The notes: a model not told the origin generated them from the letters alone. Positions 20,585-31,533 are shown, counted from the stretch's first letter. The stretch: 39,922 nucleotides of DNA from Fidelibacterota bacterium (GCA_002719095.1 PBGO01000012.1:1-39922), one strand, 5' to 3'. A program made the numbers and translations.

Positions 20585-22204
20585 TTATTTTTTTGTCCAA
20601 ATCTTCAGCTTTTGCCCAACAATGATTCTGTCATTCCTAAGTCCGTTCCATTTTCTTATATTTTTAACTGAAGTTCTATACTTTTCTGCTATTTCACTGA
20701 GCGTATCACCTCTTCTTACTGTATAAAAAATCTTTTTTGATCTAGATTGTGTAGATTTTTTATAATCATCATACGCTTTTGTCGGAATTTTTAAGTTTTG
20801 ACCAGGACGGATATACCCTTTATCTGATATTTTATTAATTGAAACTATGTCAGAAACTCTTGCTTTATACTTTCTTGCTATTATCCACAGACTTTCACCC
20901 TTTCGCACTTTATGATCAATAAAAACTAACTCATCAAGAATAGGAGCCTTAACCAAAGCAAAAAGGGAATCAAAATCTTTAGATATATTTGTTGGTAACC
21001 TAAGAATGTAAGTCTCATTTTTTTTAAGTGGTGGAATAGTTGCTTGCTTTATTTCAGGATTAAGCTTTTGAAGTTCTTTTATATCTATATTTGCACAATC
21101 GGCAACCGTCTTTAATTTTACACTTTTATTAGTTTCTTTTTCAATCCAATCAAAACTATCTTCGGAGTTAATTTGAAAACCATATTTTTTTGGATTATTT
21201 GAAATAATAATAGCAGCCATAATATTAGGAACATAACTTCGCGTTTGAGAGGGCAAAGTATGTAAGTCCCAATAGTTACGACTACCGTGTCTTTTAATAG
21301 CTCGTTCAACTCTGCTACTTCCACAATTATAAGCTGCAAAAGCTAAATACCAATCGTCAAACTCTTTGTATAAATCTTTTAAGTAACTAGATGCAGCGTG
21401 TGTTGCTTTTGTCAAATCTCTTCTTTCATCTACCCACCAGTTTTGCTTTAATCCATAAACTCTACCAGTAGATTTGATAAATTGCCATATTCCAGAAGCA
21501 TGTGCATAAGAATAAGCTCTGGGGTTAAGACCACTTTCAATCATAGCTAAATAAAATATCTCTGGAGGAACATTCTCTTTTTCTAAAATAGGAAGAATAA
21601 TTTCTTTGTACTTATTCATCCGATTAAGCCATTTAGCCATACTTTTTCTTCCGTCTTTTTGAAAGAACTTAATTATACTAGCTACTTTTCTATTATAAGT
21701 AATAGGTATGTGACCAGGAATAATTTCGACTGTTTCATCAACATATTCTAAATCATCAATAGTTTGATGATATATGTATTGGTTTAATCTATCTCTGAGC
21801 AAAGATACAGACAAACCAGTTTCTATTTTATCAATTGTTATACTATCCTTTTCGTAATAATCAATTGATGCAGTCAAAAGTCTGTTCATTTCAAGCTCTT
21901 GAAACTCATCTTTTGACTTAAAAGCATCCATATTACTTAATGATTCAAATAATGCATCAAATTGAAATTTAGCTTCAATTGTATCTCCAGTTAAATCTGC
22001 AATTATCGATTCAGCAAGTAAAATTTTTGATTCGTATAATTGTACCTCAAATAAATCTTCAGAATCTAAAGAATCAGAAGAAATCAATATATCTTTTAAA
22101 GATAGATTTTTTGAAATTTTTGAATTCTTAAAGTCATTTTCTAAAGTATCGATTTCGTTGGTCAGAATAATAGATGACAATATAAAAAAGGTATATTTAA
22201 GCAT
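20585..22204 (-). CDS. mltD: Lytic murein transglycosylase with LysM repeats (MltD-like)
   Basis: 539 aa; PPEIFYLAMIESGLNPRAYSYAHASGIWQFIKSTGRVYGL...AFAAYNCGSSRVERAI; C-terminal LysM units (HKVRKGESLWIIARKYKARVSDI; YTVRRGDTLSEIAEKYRTSVKNI). Confidence 0.92.
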   Translation of the reverse strand: MLKYTFFILSSIILTNEIDTLENDFKNSKISKNLSLKDILISSDSLDSEDLFEVQLYESKILLAESIIADLTGDTIEAKFQFDALFESLSNMDAFKSKDEFQELEMNRLLTASIDYYEKDSITIDKIETGLSVSLLRDRLNQYIYHQTIDDLEYVDETVEIIPGHIPITYNRKVASIIKFFQKDGRKSMAKWLNRMNKYKEIILPILEKENVPPEIFYLAMIESGLNPRAYSYAHASGIWQFIKSTGRVYGLKQNWWVDERRDLTKATHAASSYLKDLYKEFDDWYLAFAAYNCGSSRVERAIKRHGSRNYWDLHTLPSQTRSYVPNIMAAIIISNNPKKYGFQINSEDSFDWIEKETNKSVKLKTVADCANIDIKELQKLNPEIKQATIPPLKKNETYILRLPTNISKDFDSLFALVKAPILDELVFIDHKVRKGESLWIIARKYKARVSDIVSINKISDKGYIRPGQNLKIPTKAYDDYKKSTQSRSKKIFYTVRRGDTLSEIAEKYRTSVKNIRKWNGLRNDRIIVGQKLKIWTKK

Positions 22205-23462
22205 TGATTTTTGATAATTTTAGATAATCCTGTAGAACATCTGGGACAATAATAGACCCATCACTTTGCTGATAAGTCTCAAGCAAAGCTACCATTAATC
22301 TTGGTGTGGCTAATCCAGAACCATTCAAAGTATGAACATATTCTAATTTATTATCTTTATTTCTAAATTTAATATTTCCTCTTCTAGCTTGAAATGATTC
22401 AAAATTACTACAACTTGATACTTCTAAGTATTTTTTCTCTGAAGGAGACCAAACTTCTATATCATAACATTTGCTAGCTGAAAATGATAAATCGCTTGAG
22501 TTAATTTCTACAACCCTGTAATGAAGATTTAACATTTTAAGGATACTTTCAGCGTCTAGTAGTAAAGATTCAAGCTCTGAATATGAATTACTGGGTCTAA
22601 CAAATTTAACAAGTTCTACTTTATTGAATTGATGAACTCTTAAGAGACCTCTCGTGTCTTTTCCATAACTACCTGCCTCTCTTCTAAAACATGCGGAATA
22701 AGCTGCAAACTTTTGAGGCAATACTGATTCTTCAAGAACTTCATTTTTATAAAAACTTGTTACTGGTACTTCGGCAGTTGGTATGCAGTATAATTCATCT
22801 TTTGGCATAAAATACATATCTTCTTCAAACTTAGGTAGTTGACCTGTTACTTGGGTTGTATCTTGTGTTGATAAAAATGGAGGAAATAGCTCAGTATATC
22901 CATTTTGGGTATGCTTATCTAGCATGAAAGCAATTAAAGCTCTTTCAAGTCTAGAACCATTACCTATAAAAAGAGGAAATCCAGAACCAGCAATTTTAGC
23001 GCCTCTTTTCATATCAAGAAGATTTAACTTATCTGATATTTGGATATGGTCTTTTATTTCAAAATCAAAAGTCGGTTTTTTACTATAAACTTTGATCACT
23101 TTATTATCAGTCTCTGATTCTCCTATTGGAACAGAGCTATGTACTAAGTTTGGCAAGAAAAGTATTTTATTATCAATATAATTTTTCAAAGAATCAATTT
23201 GTTTATCTAATTCTTTAATCTCGAGCGAAACAATTTTCATTTCTTTTATTTGGCGTTCTGCGTTCGAATTACTTGATTTAAGTTTTGAAATATCTTTTGA
23301 AACAGAGTTTCTAATTGATTTCAATTTTTCACATTTAGAAATCTTCAATCTCCATTGCTCATCTTTATTAATAAGATCTTTCAAATCAAAATCAACTTTC
23401 TTGTAGTTAATGTTTTTTTGAACTGTATCTTGATTCTCCCTTATATATTTCAATGAAATCAT
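22197..23462 (-). CDS. serS: Seryl-tRNA synthetase
   Basis: 421 aa; TGQLPKFEEDMYFM, CIPTAEVPVTSFYKNE, CFRREAGSYGKDTRGLLRVHQFNKVELVKF, GSGLATPRLMVALLETYQ. Confidence 0.97.
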   Translation of the reverse strand: MISLKYIRENQDTVQKNINYKKVDFDLKDLINKDEQWRLKISKCEKLKSIRNSVSKDISKLKSSNSNAERQIKEMKIVSLEIKELDKQIDSLKNYIDNKILFLPNLVHSSVPIGESETDNKVIKVYSKKPTFDFEIKDHIQISDKLNLLDMKRGAKIAGSGFPLFIGNGSRLERALIAFMLDKHTQNGYTELFPPFLSTQDTTQVTGQLPKFEEDMYFMPKDELYCIPTAEVPVTSFYKNEVLEESVLPQKFAAYSACFRREAGSYGKDTRGLLRVHQFNKVELVKFVRPSNSYSELESLLLDAESILKMLNLHYRVVEINSSDLSFSASKCYDIEVWSPSEKKYLEVSSCSNFESFQARRGNIKFRNKDNKLEYVHTLNGSGLATPRLMVALLETYQQSDGSIIVPDVLQDYLKLSKINA

Positions 23463-23474
23463 GGCTTAAAAGTA

Positions 23475-24947
23475 TTAATAATTAATATTATATAATAAAG
23501 AAATTTGGTAATCAACGAAATTTTCATTTTCGTAAATGTTACTAGTCTTCAAATGGTTCATTTTCAATAAATAGCTCACAGAACCAATTTTAGTATTTAT
23601 TTTTTTACTCAACTGTATTCCTGCAAAAAATCTATTTTTTATTTGAGCAACCTCTATATTTGGACTATCTCCATAATAGGGAGTACCTAAATTTGTGTTT
23701 CTTAAAGAAATATCTAATTCGAAATAATTATCAAAAAAATATGTAAAACCAAAATACAATTCCTCACTGTCTCCCATAGACCAAAAACCAATAGGGTAAT
23801 CTCCATTAAAAGCTTGGTTAATAGGGATATCATGAACGTACACCTGTGGCTCTATCATTGTATATTCAAACTTAAAAATTCCTCTTTGAGAGAGAATTCT
23901 CGAAAATCCTATTTGGCTTCCAAACCAATTATGATGATTTTTATTAAATGTGTCAAAAGGTGCCCACTCATCAACTATTAGTGAAAAAATGAACTTATTA
24001 TTGTTACTTAAAAGCTCCAAATCAAAACCCATTTGAAGGTTATCTTTATCTCTATTTGCATGTTGTACTGACCAATAAGGAATTATTGGTAAAAAGTATG
24101 ATAATGATAAGTTATCTCCAGAAATAACCTGCTCGTAAAATCCTATTTTAAGGTTATCTTTTAACATAAAATCAATTCTATGATTAACTATGTATCTTTT
24201 TCTAATTATTTCCGATCCATCAATATTTATACTCATATCTGATTGAAGCTCTCCAACGATAAAAGAAAAATTAAGTTTTTTACTTTTTGTTCTTAATTGG
24301 AATTGAGGAAAGGCTGGTGCAGAATATGAAATCGATAAATTACCTGAATGAAATGGACCGATGTTAGTTTTAAATTTTCCAAATATAAAATTAAAAAAAT
24401 TCGAATTTAAGGATATTGAAGCCTGGCCTTCGTCAAAATCAATTCCATTTGAAGGTTGCTTAGAATTTGAATAAAATTCAAAAGAATGATCAGGGTTAAA
24501 TTTAAACATAACTTGATCTAAAGATGGAGCTATCCCATTGAAACCATAAGCAGAGTGTTTATGAAATCGTGTCCATGCTTGAAAATTAATACCTGTATCA
24601 AAAAAACCAAAAGTAATAGGCTTAATGTAATTCATCTCAAGACCCGGTGATATCCATAAAACCGTTGATGGAGAATTTTCTTCAAATATTTCAAATCCCG
24701 AAGAAGAATATCTAATTGCAAATATTGGGCTTAGTTTAAAATTCTTATTATTTTTAACTAAATTTATTTTAGAAAAATCTTCGATAGATGAATCAGTGTA
24801 TGGAAAAAAAGAGCGACCTAGTGTGATTTTAGAATCTCCAATGGATTTGATTTCATTCTTTAATTGTTCTTTTTTTGAAAAAATAAAGTCAATATTACTT
24901 GCCAAAAAAATATTTAAAAAATAACATAATAAAAATAAAATTTTCAT
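23475..24947 (-). CDS. Capsule assembly Wzi-family outer-membrane protein
   Basis: Signal peptide from MKILFLLCYFLNIFLA; barrel-like protein with DRDKDNLQMGFDLELL / AFPQFQLRTKSKKLNFSFIVGEL; next to polysaccharide genes. In-frame ATG at 24947 preferred over the tracked 24968. Confidence 0.72.
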   Translation of the reverse strand: MKILFLLCYFLNIFLASNIDFIFSKKEQLKNEIKSIGDSKITLGRSFFPYTDSSIEDFSKINLVKNNKNFKLSPIFAIRYSSSGFEIFEENSPSTVLWISPGLEMNYIKPITFGFFDTGINFQAWTRFHKHSAYGFNGIAPSLDQVMFKFNPDHSFEFYSNSKQPSNGIDFDEGQASISLNSNFFNFIFGKFKTNIGPFHSGNLSISYSAPAFPQFQLRTKSKKLNFSFIVGELQSDMSINIDGSEIIRKRYIVNHRIDFMLKDNLKIGFYEQVISGDNLSLSYFLPIIPYWSVQHANRDKDNLQMGFDLELLSNNNKFIFSLIVDEWAPFDTFNKNHHNWFGSQIGFSRILSQRGIFKFEYTMIEPQVYVHDIPINQAFNGDYPIGFWSMGDSEELYFGFTYFFDNYFELDISLRNTNLGTPYYGDSPNIEVAQIKNRFFAGIQLSKKINTKIGSVSYLLKMNHLKTSNIYENENFVDYQISLLYNINY

Positions 24948-24949
24948 TA

Positions 24950-26590
24950 TTAAATGACCACAGAACAAAAGAATATTATTGAAATTAAACTTAATATATA
25001 AACTAAATTGTTATTGAAAAACACTCTATCAAAAGATAGTGTTTTGAAAAGAGCTATTAATAAAAACACTTTAAATAAATATATACTATTAATCAAATCA
25101 AGACTTGAGGATAAACTTAAAAAAATAAGAAAAGAAATATATGTAAAGTCAACTGAGTTATATGAATTTATTAGCTTGAATCTTGTTTTGAAGTCAATGA
25201 CAGAAATAACCAAAAGTATAATTAGCAGAAACCATAGGTATGAACCGGCTAAATCAATCCATTCCTGAAAGGTATTATTAAAATCAAGAGCAATTATGCT
25301 TGCAAAGATATTTAAGAGTATTACGTTTGATTGCCTACTAAACAATAAGTACAAATTAAGTAATGCAAAAAGTAAAAAAATTATAACAAATTCACCCTCA
25401 GAATAAATGGAAGTTTCAATCTGTTGAATTTCACTTATAACTAGATAATCACTTATGTTAGAAAAATTGTAGAAAGCATTAATTATAAAAAAAAATAAAA
25501 CGAACGTAATCATAAAAGTTAATTTTCTTTTTAAGCTAAATTTAAATTTAAAGAAAATATTTTTTTTGATTTCGTGTTTATGAAAAAGGTAATAAAATCC
25601 AAAAAAAGATAATGGTATAATTAAATAATAGAAATGTAATTCTATATCAAGCTTAATTAGATTTAACCCTACGAATGAAAAAGCTGCCTGAAGAAATATT
25701 AGATAAATAACAGAATACTTGTGTGAAATTCCTGCTTTGAGCATTTGATGGTGTAAATGTTTTTTATCAGCAATGTAAATTTTTTGTTTTTTTATTAATC
25801 TTCTGAAAAATACATATATGATGTCACATAAAGGTATCCCTACAATAAAAAATAAATAAATCAGATTTTGAAGATTAATAATCTGATTAGATAAAAACAA
25901 TACAGAAAAAATACTAATTGAATAACCTAATATGTAACTTCCAGAATCACCAAGAAAAATACTCGCTGGTCTAATATTTTTTATTAAAAAGGAGAACGTT
26001 GCTCCAATTAGTATAAAAATCATATTTACGTGAGTTGCTACGTCCAATATCAACGATAATGAAACAAGGCTAATAATTGACAAACTTGAAGACAAGCCAT
26101 CTAAACCATCAATGAAATTTACTGCATTAATTACTGATAGCATAAAGATGAGAGTTAGTATGTAGGATATTATGTATGATTCTGGAAAAAGAAAATCAAG
26201 TTTAATATAGTTATCTGATATTGAAATAAATAAGCAACAGGAAATGATTTGAATTATAAATTTTGACCATGCAGGGATGTTTATTTTATCATCAACAATC
26301 CCCATTGAAAATAGTATAATAAAACCCGTTAGAAAAGAAACTAAAAATAATTTGTTATCAAAAATTGTTGAGGTTTCGGACATTGGAAAAATTGAAATCA
26401 GTACTAAAGACAAGATAACTCCTAAAAATATAATCGTTCCGCCGCCTGTTAAAATATCTTTATTGTGAACTTTTCTAATGTTGGGTTCGTCAAAAAATTT
26501 AAAATATTTTAAGAATCTAAAAACTAAAGGTATTATCAATGAAGAAATAGAAAATGCTACTAAAAGATAATATAAATTTATAAAAGTCAT
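24950..26590 (-). CDS. WecA/TagO/MraY-type polyprenyl-phosphate sugar-phosphotransferase with additional C-terminal membrane segment
   Basis: 546 aa; RKVHNKDILTGGG, NAVNFIDGLDGLSSSLS, FLGDSGSYILGYS, DKKHLHHQMLKAG; about 200 aa of extra hydrophobic C-terminus. Confidence 0.87.
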   Translation of the reverse strand: MTFINLYYLLVAFSISSLIIPLVFRFLKYFKFFDEPNIRKVHNKDILTGGGTIIFLGVILSLVLISIFPMSETSTIFDNKLFLVSFLTGFIILFSMGIVDDKINIPAWSKFIIQIISCCLFISISDNYIKLDFLFPESYIISYILTLIFMLSVINAVNFIDGLDGLSSSLSIISLVSLSLILDVATHVNMIFILIGATFSFLIKNIRPASIFLGDSGSYILGYSISIFSVLFLSNQIINLQNLIYLFFIVGIPLCDIIYVFFRRLIKKQKIYIADKKHLHHQMLKAGISHKYSVIYLIFLQAAFSFVGLNLIKLDIELHFYYLIIPLSFFGFYYLFHKHEIKKNIFFKFKFSLKRKLTFMITFVLFFFIINAFYNFSNISDYLVISEIQQIETSIYSEGEFVIIFLLFALLNLYLLFSRQSNVILLNIFASIIALDFNNTFQEWIDLAGSYLWFLLIILLVISVIDFKTRFKLINSYNSVDFTYISFLIFLSLSSSLDLINSIYLFKVFLLIALFKTLSFDRVFFNNNLVYILSLISIIFFCSVVI

Positions 26591-26637
26591 TGAATAAGGA
26601 GTTAATTTAATTAAAAAGAGTGTTTTTTTTAGTTGTT

Positions 26638-27594
26638 TTATTTAATGGTCTTTCTAAGTGAAGTATCAAAATTATATTTGGGCTTGTATCCTGATGTTTC
26701 AATTTTTTTTGTACACAAAGAAGTATCACTGCAAAATTTTATAACTCTATCAGAACTAAAATTAATATTTTTTCTCATTATAAAAGACACAGTATCAAAA
26801 AATAATCCAATTAAGTATGCAATGTAAAATGGCAATTTTAACACTTTTCTGTTTAATATTTTTGATACTTTATCCACTAGAGAAACCATATTCAAATGTG
26901 GAAAATCAGCATAATTATATATCATTATTTTTTCATCAATGTTTTTTGATACAAATATTGAGAAATCAACAAGATTCTCAACATAACAAACTGTTTTTAT
27001 ATTTTTCCCAGATCCCACCATTATAAATTTTCGTTTTTTTATATATTCAATCATTCGATTCATATTGCTATTTGATCCAATTCCATAAACTACACTAGGC
27101 CGAATAATAATCAGTTTTCGACTCTCCCCTTTCATTACCCATGTTTTTAGCTCAAATTCAGCTAAGGATTTACTTTTTCCATAGTGGTTCTGAGGCTTTA
27201 ACTGTCTATTTGACTCTGATGCATTTGTAAAATTATTTCCATAAACTGCAGCACTACTATAAAAGACTATATTTTGAATAGAATTTCGCTCACAGAAATA
27301 AAGTATATTTTTCATCCCTTGGTGATTAGTTTCGTAATATTTATTTATATCTCTCAAATCATCTTTATGTTCTGCAGCTAAAACATAAATGATATCAAAA
27401 AAGCCTTGTAAGCTTTTAAAATCGTTTTGGTTTTTAACGTTTCCAATTATGTTTTTAAGATATTTTGATGAGATTTTTGAATGATGAATATCAAAATTTA
27501 TAACGTTATTACTTTTAGCGATTAGACTTTTTATAAGGTAAGTACCAATGAAGCCGCTACCACCAATGACTAATATGTTCTTGATTCTGCTCAT
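26638..27594 (-). CDS. NAD-dependent epimerase/dehydratase (extended SDR)
   Basis: 318 aa; VIGGSGFIGTYLIKSL, YSSAAVYG, HYGKSKSLAE (YxxxK), IIRPSVVYGIGS. Confidence 0.9.
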   Translation of the reverse strand: MSRIKNILVIGGSGFIGTYLIKSLIAKSNNVINFDIHHSKISSKYLKNIIGNVKNQNDFKSLQGFFDIIYVLAAEHKDDLRDINKYYETNHQGMKNILYFCERNSIQNIVFYSSAAVYGNNFTNASESNRQLKPQNHYGKSKSLAEFELKTWVMKGESRKLIIIRPSVVYGIGSNSNMNRMIEYIKKRKFIMVGSGKNIKTVCYVENLVDFSIFVSKNIDEKIMIYNYADFPHLNMVSLVDKVSKILNRKVLKLPFYIAYLIGLFFDTVSFIMRKNINFSSDRVIKFCSDTSLCTKKIETSGYKPKYNFDTSLRKTIK

Positions 27595-28448
27595 CTTAAT
27601 TTTTTATAAGCCCAAATTCGTATAAATCTTGGAAGTAATCTAAAAACAATTGATGTAATTTTTAGAATATTTAATTTAGGTGAAATTGTATTGAATGAAT
27701 ATCTAGCCCTTATTTGTCTTTTTATTGATATGAATCTAGACCTTCTGTACTGTATACCTTTGGTTCTAAAATATATTAGTGGTTCCTGAAGATTATTAAT
27801 TATAATTTTATTTCTTAATGCTCTTCCCCACAACTCAAGATCTTCACTACATCCGTCGTTTCCATTATAATAACTAGAATCATAATAACCAATTTTTGAA
27901 AAAACATTCATCCTGAATACAACAGATGGATGAATTAATGGGTTTTTATAATGAAAAAAATCCCTTAACAATTTAGAATCATTAGGTTTTTGATTGATAA
28001 AAGTTCCTTTTTCATCAATACTATTTTCAAACTCAATCGACCAGGTTCCTAAGATATCAACATTAGAAAATTTCTCCAAATATGCTACTTGTTTTTCAAG
28101 CCTGTCATTGAAAGATATATCATCAGAATCCATTCTTGAATAATATTTTGAAGAACAATTTTGCAAAGAAAAATTTAACACATTTGGAAGTCCTTTTTTG
28201 TTGGGCTTTAAATGTCTAATTAAAATTGGATATTTTTTTTTATAAAACGTAACAACTTTCTGTAAATCCTTAGAAATATTACCATCTTGTATTAGGTGAA
28301 CCTCCTGGGGCAATAAAGTTTGGTTCAGGATTGACTCTATTGATTCGATTAATTGATTTACTTCTGTTTTGCTATAAAACGGAATCCCAACTGTTATAGT
28401 TTTTCTTTCAAATTTTGAAATGTCATTAGATTCTTCATTTTTTACCAT
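27591..28448 (-). CDS. Glycosyltransferase family 2
   Basis: 285 aa; ITVGIPFYSKTEVNQLIESIESILNQTLLPQEVHLIQDG, RMDSDD. Confidence 0.9.
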   Translation of the reverse strand: MVKNEESNDISKFERKTITVGIPFYSKTEVNQLIESIESILNQTLLPQEVHLIQDGNISKDLQKVVTFYKKKYPILIRHLKPNKKGLPNVLNFSLQNCSSKYYSRMDSDDISFNDRLEKQVAYLEKFSNVDILGTWSIEFENSIDEKGTFINQKPNDSKLLRDFFHYKNPLIHPSVVFRMNVFSKIGYYDSSYYNGNDGCSEDLELWGRALRNKIIINNLQEPLIYFRTKGIQYRRSRFISIKRQIRARYSFNTISPKLNILKITSIVFRLLPRFIRIWAYKKLR

Positions 28449-28456
28449 AAACTAAT

Positions 28457-29347
28457 TTAGTTGCGCAGTCGGCTAAAAAAAGAATATAATTTATTTCTTA
28501 AGCTATAAAAAAAAGAATTTGAATAAGAAATAAATTGAAGTTTTTGAATCAAAGAAAGATTTTTAATAAAAATAATTGAAAACCAATTGCTCTTAAATCT
28601 TAGGTGCTCAGCCTCTGTTAATGCTTGCAGCTCTAAACGTGCTTTATGGTCAATTTCTTTAAAATATTTGCTTAAAAAGACTTTATATACAACATTTCTT
28701 TCTTTAAGAATTTTTGATTTATCAGTAAAATTCTTTTCAAAACCAATAGAGTTTTTATCGTGTATTCTGTAATTGATACCAACAAAAGGTACATGTTTAA
28801 TTACTACTTTATTAAATCTTAGCGCATGCTGTATTATCCACATATCTTCATTACCAAGAGAAATTGGAATAGGAAAACACATTTTTGATAATTCATTATT
28901 GAACATAATGGTACCCCCGCTCATATTACCATTTTTATGCTTAGGGATAATCAATCCGTTAAATTTTTTATTTTTAGAGAATGTTCTTAATTTACAAAGT
29001 GATATCATTGGAACATTGCTGTTTTCTAGAATTGGATTAATTCTAAGTTGTAAACTATTTTTGACAAGAGTATCATCACCAGCAAATAAAGATATAAATT
29101 TTCCTTTTGATTTTGAGTATGCAAGATTGAAAGCTTTAATTTTTCCAATTTTTCCAGGGTTGTAAACTGATATTCGCTTGTCCCTAAAAGACTGTATTTT
29201 TTTTAGTGTATTGTCGCTTGATCCATCGTTTATAATTATAAGTTCAAAATTAGTATAAGTTTGATTTAAAACACTTTTTATCGCTGAAGTGATATATTCT
29301 TCTTGATTATATACAGGCATCAATATTGAAATTAGTGGATCAGTCAT
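28457..29347 (-). CDS. Glycosyltransferase family 2
   Basis: 296 aa; PLISILMPVYNQEEYITSAIKSVLNQTYTNFELIIINDGSSDNT, SLFAGDDTL. Confidence 0.93.
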   Translation of the reverse strand: MTDPLISILMPVYNQEEYITSAIKSVLNQTYTNFELIIINDGSSDNTLKKIQSFRDKRISVYNPGKIGKIKAFNLAYSKSKGKFISLFAGDDTLVKNSLQLRINPILENSNVPMISLCKLRTFSKNKKFNGLIIPKHKNGNMSGGTIMFNNELSKMCFPIPISLGNEDMWIIQHALRFNKVVIKHVPFVGINYRIHDKNSIGFEKNFTDKSKILKERNVVYKVFLSKYFKEIDHKARLELQALTEAEHLRFKSNWFSIIFIKNLSLIQKLQFISYSNSFFYSLRNKLYSFFSRLRN

Positions 29348-30504
29348 ATTTTTTTATCATCCATTTGAGCGTATTTTAAGTATGTAGCAATTCCACCTAT
29401 ACTAAACCATATGTAAGGATAAACAAAAGATCGCGATGAAATAATTTCTAAGATTGAAAATAAAGAAAGATAAAATAAAATATTTACATACCTATCTTTA
29501 TTATTAGAACTAAACCATACTTTTGTAATTATCGAAAAATAATAGATTAAAGTTGAGACAAACACTACAAAAGGAAGTATCCCAAATTGTCTCCAAAAAG
29601 AAATATAATTGTGTATATACTCTCCTGATTTTCCAAAGTTATTTTCTACATCCCCCATAAAAGATCCCAATATCCAATCATTGCGTAAATCTTCAAGACC
29701 TCTACTTAAATCTTCTGCCCTCATATTATATGATGCATCTGCACCACCAAAAATGATTCTAAACATTCTATCTTCAATGATTTCCTGACTTACACCAAAG
29801 TATAAGATCGATAAGATGCATAACAATAATGAAAAGAAAAAAACTTTATTTGTTTTAAAGAGAAAAATAAAAGATGTTAAAATAAAGCAGTAGAGAGAAG
29901 CTCGAGAAAATAAAGCTACCAAACATATGGTTGAAATTATAACAATTAAAATTTGATATTTTTTCTTGTTGTAACGACTAAATAAAAAAATTGAAAAAAT
30001 AGCAAATGAGTCAGCAAGCATTAAATATATCCCTGTTCCATCGAGGATTATCCCGAAAATATCATTATTCAATGCATTAGAAATGATTAAAGCTACTAGA
30101 AAAATCCATAAATATGTCATTATAGTCCAGAATTTTTTATCATATATAATATCCTTAATATGATTCCCTAAGAACCAGAATAACCAATATTTTATAATTG
30201 TATTGGAAATGGTGGTCAGGTAAAGATTTACTCCATTGCTAGAATAAGTTGAGGCCCACGGAAACGTTACAACTTGAACTAGAGTTACTAAAATAAGGAG
30301 GTATATAGAAACTGAAATATTTTTAGTCTTGATTTTATTGTAATTATAAATATTAATTAGATAAATAATTATTAAAATACCAAAATACAATAGTGACATA
30401 TTAATTCTTGGGAAATGTAATACATATTCACAATATTTATATAATGGCTCTAGAAATAAAAAAATAAATAAAAAAATATACGATAAACGTGCCCCTAAAA
30501 ACAT
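29344..30504 (-). CDS. O-antigen ligase/polymerase-like multi-pass membrane protein (Wzy/WaaL type)
   Basis: 386 aa, many TM segments, EYIHNYISFWRQFGILPF resembles the conserved Wzy_C region; position in polysaccharide cluster. Confidence 0.75.
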   Translation of the reverse strand: MFLGARLSYIFLFIFLFLEPLYKYCEYVLHFPRINMSLLYFGILIIIYLINIYNYNKIKTKNISVSIYLLILVTLVQVVTFPWASTYSSNGVNLYLTTISNTIIKYWLFWFLGNHIKDIIYDKKFWTIMTYLWIFLVALIISNALNNDIFGIILDGTGIYLMLADSFAIFSIFLFSRYNKKKYQILIVIISTICLVALFSRASLYCFILTSFIFLFKTNKVFFFSLLLCILSILYFGVSQEIIEDRMFRIIFGGADASYNMRAEDLSRGLEDLRNDWILGSFMGDVENNFGKSGEYIHNYISFWRQFGILPFVVFVSTLIYYFSIITKVWFSSNNKDRYVNILFYLSLFSILEIISSRSFVYPYIWFSIGGIATYLKYAQMDDKKI

Positions 30505-30531
30505 TGTTTAAAGGTATTAAGTTTAATTGAA

Positions 30532-31533
30532 TTAGGATTCACTTCTTAACTGTTCATATTTATCTTTTAAAATAAGAAAATAAAAATATGAAAAAAATGA
30601 AATAATAAAAGAGAGTAAAACAATGAGTATTCTTTTGGGTGAAGATTTTTGTTCATCTATCCTAAATTCTGGATTGTAGACTTGCTTTTTTGTTGATGAA
30701 TCAATGATTCTTGTTTTTGGGACATAAAGTGAGTGAATAGCAATTTTTGTTTGAGATTCAATATTTGATTGAATGAAATCTCTGGTTAGGAAAGAATAAG
30801 CTTGTTCGTCAAAAGTTATTTCCCTTTTTTTATTATTTAAAATCTCTACCGTTTGAATATCTTCACGAGCTAATTTTTGAGCGTTTTGCTTGATGAAAGC
30901 TATTAAATCATCTTGCTTAGTTTTTAAACTTAATTTGTATTCTTTTCTTATTTTACTTATTTCTGAACCTTTATTTTCATATAACTTGTTTTTCTTATCA
31001 ACTATATACTTTTCGATTTCGTCAACAATAAAAAATAGAATATCAGCAGATAAAACAGGATCTTCAGTTTGAATTGAAATTGTTACCATAGGAGAAATAT
31101 CATCAGTAGATACGTCTATAAGCTTAAGTAACTTATTCTTAGCTTTGAAATATGATTTATCAAGGTCTGTATATGAAAATTCCCAAAAAGTGATAAGATT
31201 TACTTTTTTAAAATCATCTGAAATGTAGAATTCCTCTGCAAGTATTTTATCCATCATCATTTCACTAAGAACTAGGTCTGGAATGTGAAAGTCGATTTTT
31301 TTGTAAGAAGAGTTAAAACTATAACCAAAACTTTTTAAAATAGGATTTGCGCTTGACAAATTACTATTCAGTGACGAATCGTCACGTATCGGATAAATCT
31401 TTGCTACAGATCTAAAGTAGTGATTTGCAATGAAGAATGAATATATAATAGATGTAAAAGTACAAGCAATTACAAATTTAAAAATTTTATTTTTATTTTT
31501 TGTTAGCAATATTGATATGTCATCTAAAATCAT
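30532..31533 (-). CDS. Polysaccharide chain-length determinant (Wzz-like) protein
   Basis: 333 aa; N- and C-terminal TM segments flanking a periplasmic coiled region, Pro-rich pre-TM2 (SSPKRILIVLLSFIISFF). Confidence 0.78.
   Translation of the reverse strand: MILDDISILLTKNKNKIFKFVIACTFTSIIYSFFIANHYFRSVAKIYPIRDDSSLNSNLSSANPILKSFGYSFNSSYKKIDFHIPDLVLSEMMMDKILAEEFYISDDFKKVNLITFWEFSYTDLDKSYFKAKNKLLKLIDVSTDDISPMVTISIQTEDPVLSADILFFIVDEIEKYIVDKKNKLYENKGSEISKIRKEYKLSLKTKQDDLIAFIKQNAQKLAREDIQTVEILNNKKREITFDEQAYSFLTRDFIQSNIESQTKIAIHSLYVPKTRIIDSSTKKQVYNPEFRIDEQKSSPKRILIVLLSFIISFFSYFYFLILKDKYEQLRSES

Noticed and set aside
21118-21339. 73-aa minus-strand ORF in another frame
   Set aside because: Alternate frame within mltD; no domain.
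25008-27026. Plus-strand ORFs at 25008-25268, 26277-26468, 26633-26827 and 26817-27026
   Set aside because: Antisense to the WecA-like and epimerase genes; AT-rich shadow ORFs.
28587-29165. Plus-strand ORFs of 61 and 130 aa
   Set aside because: Antisense to a strongly supported GT2 gene; the 130-aa one is long but has no recognisable domain.
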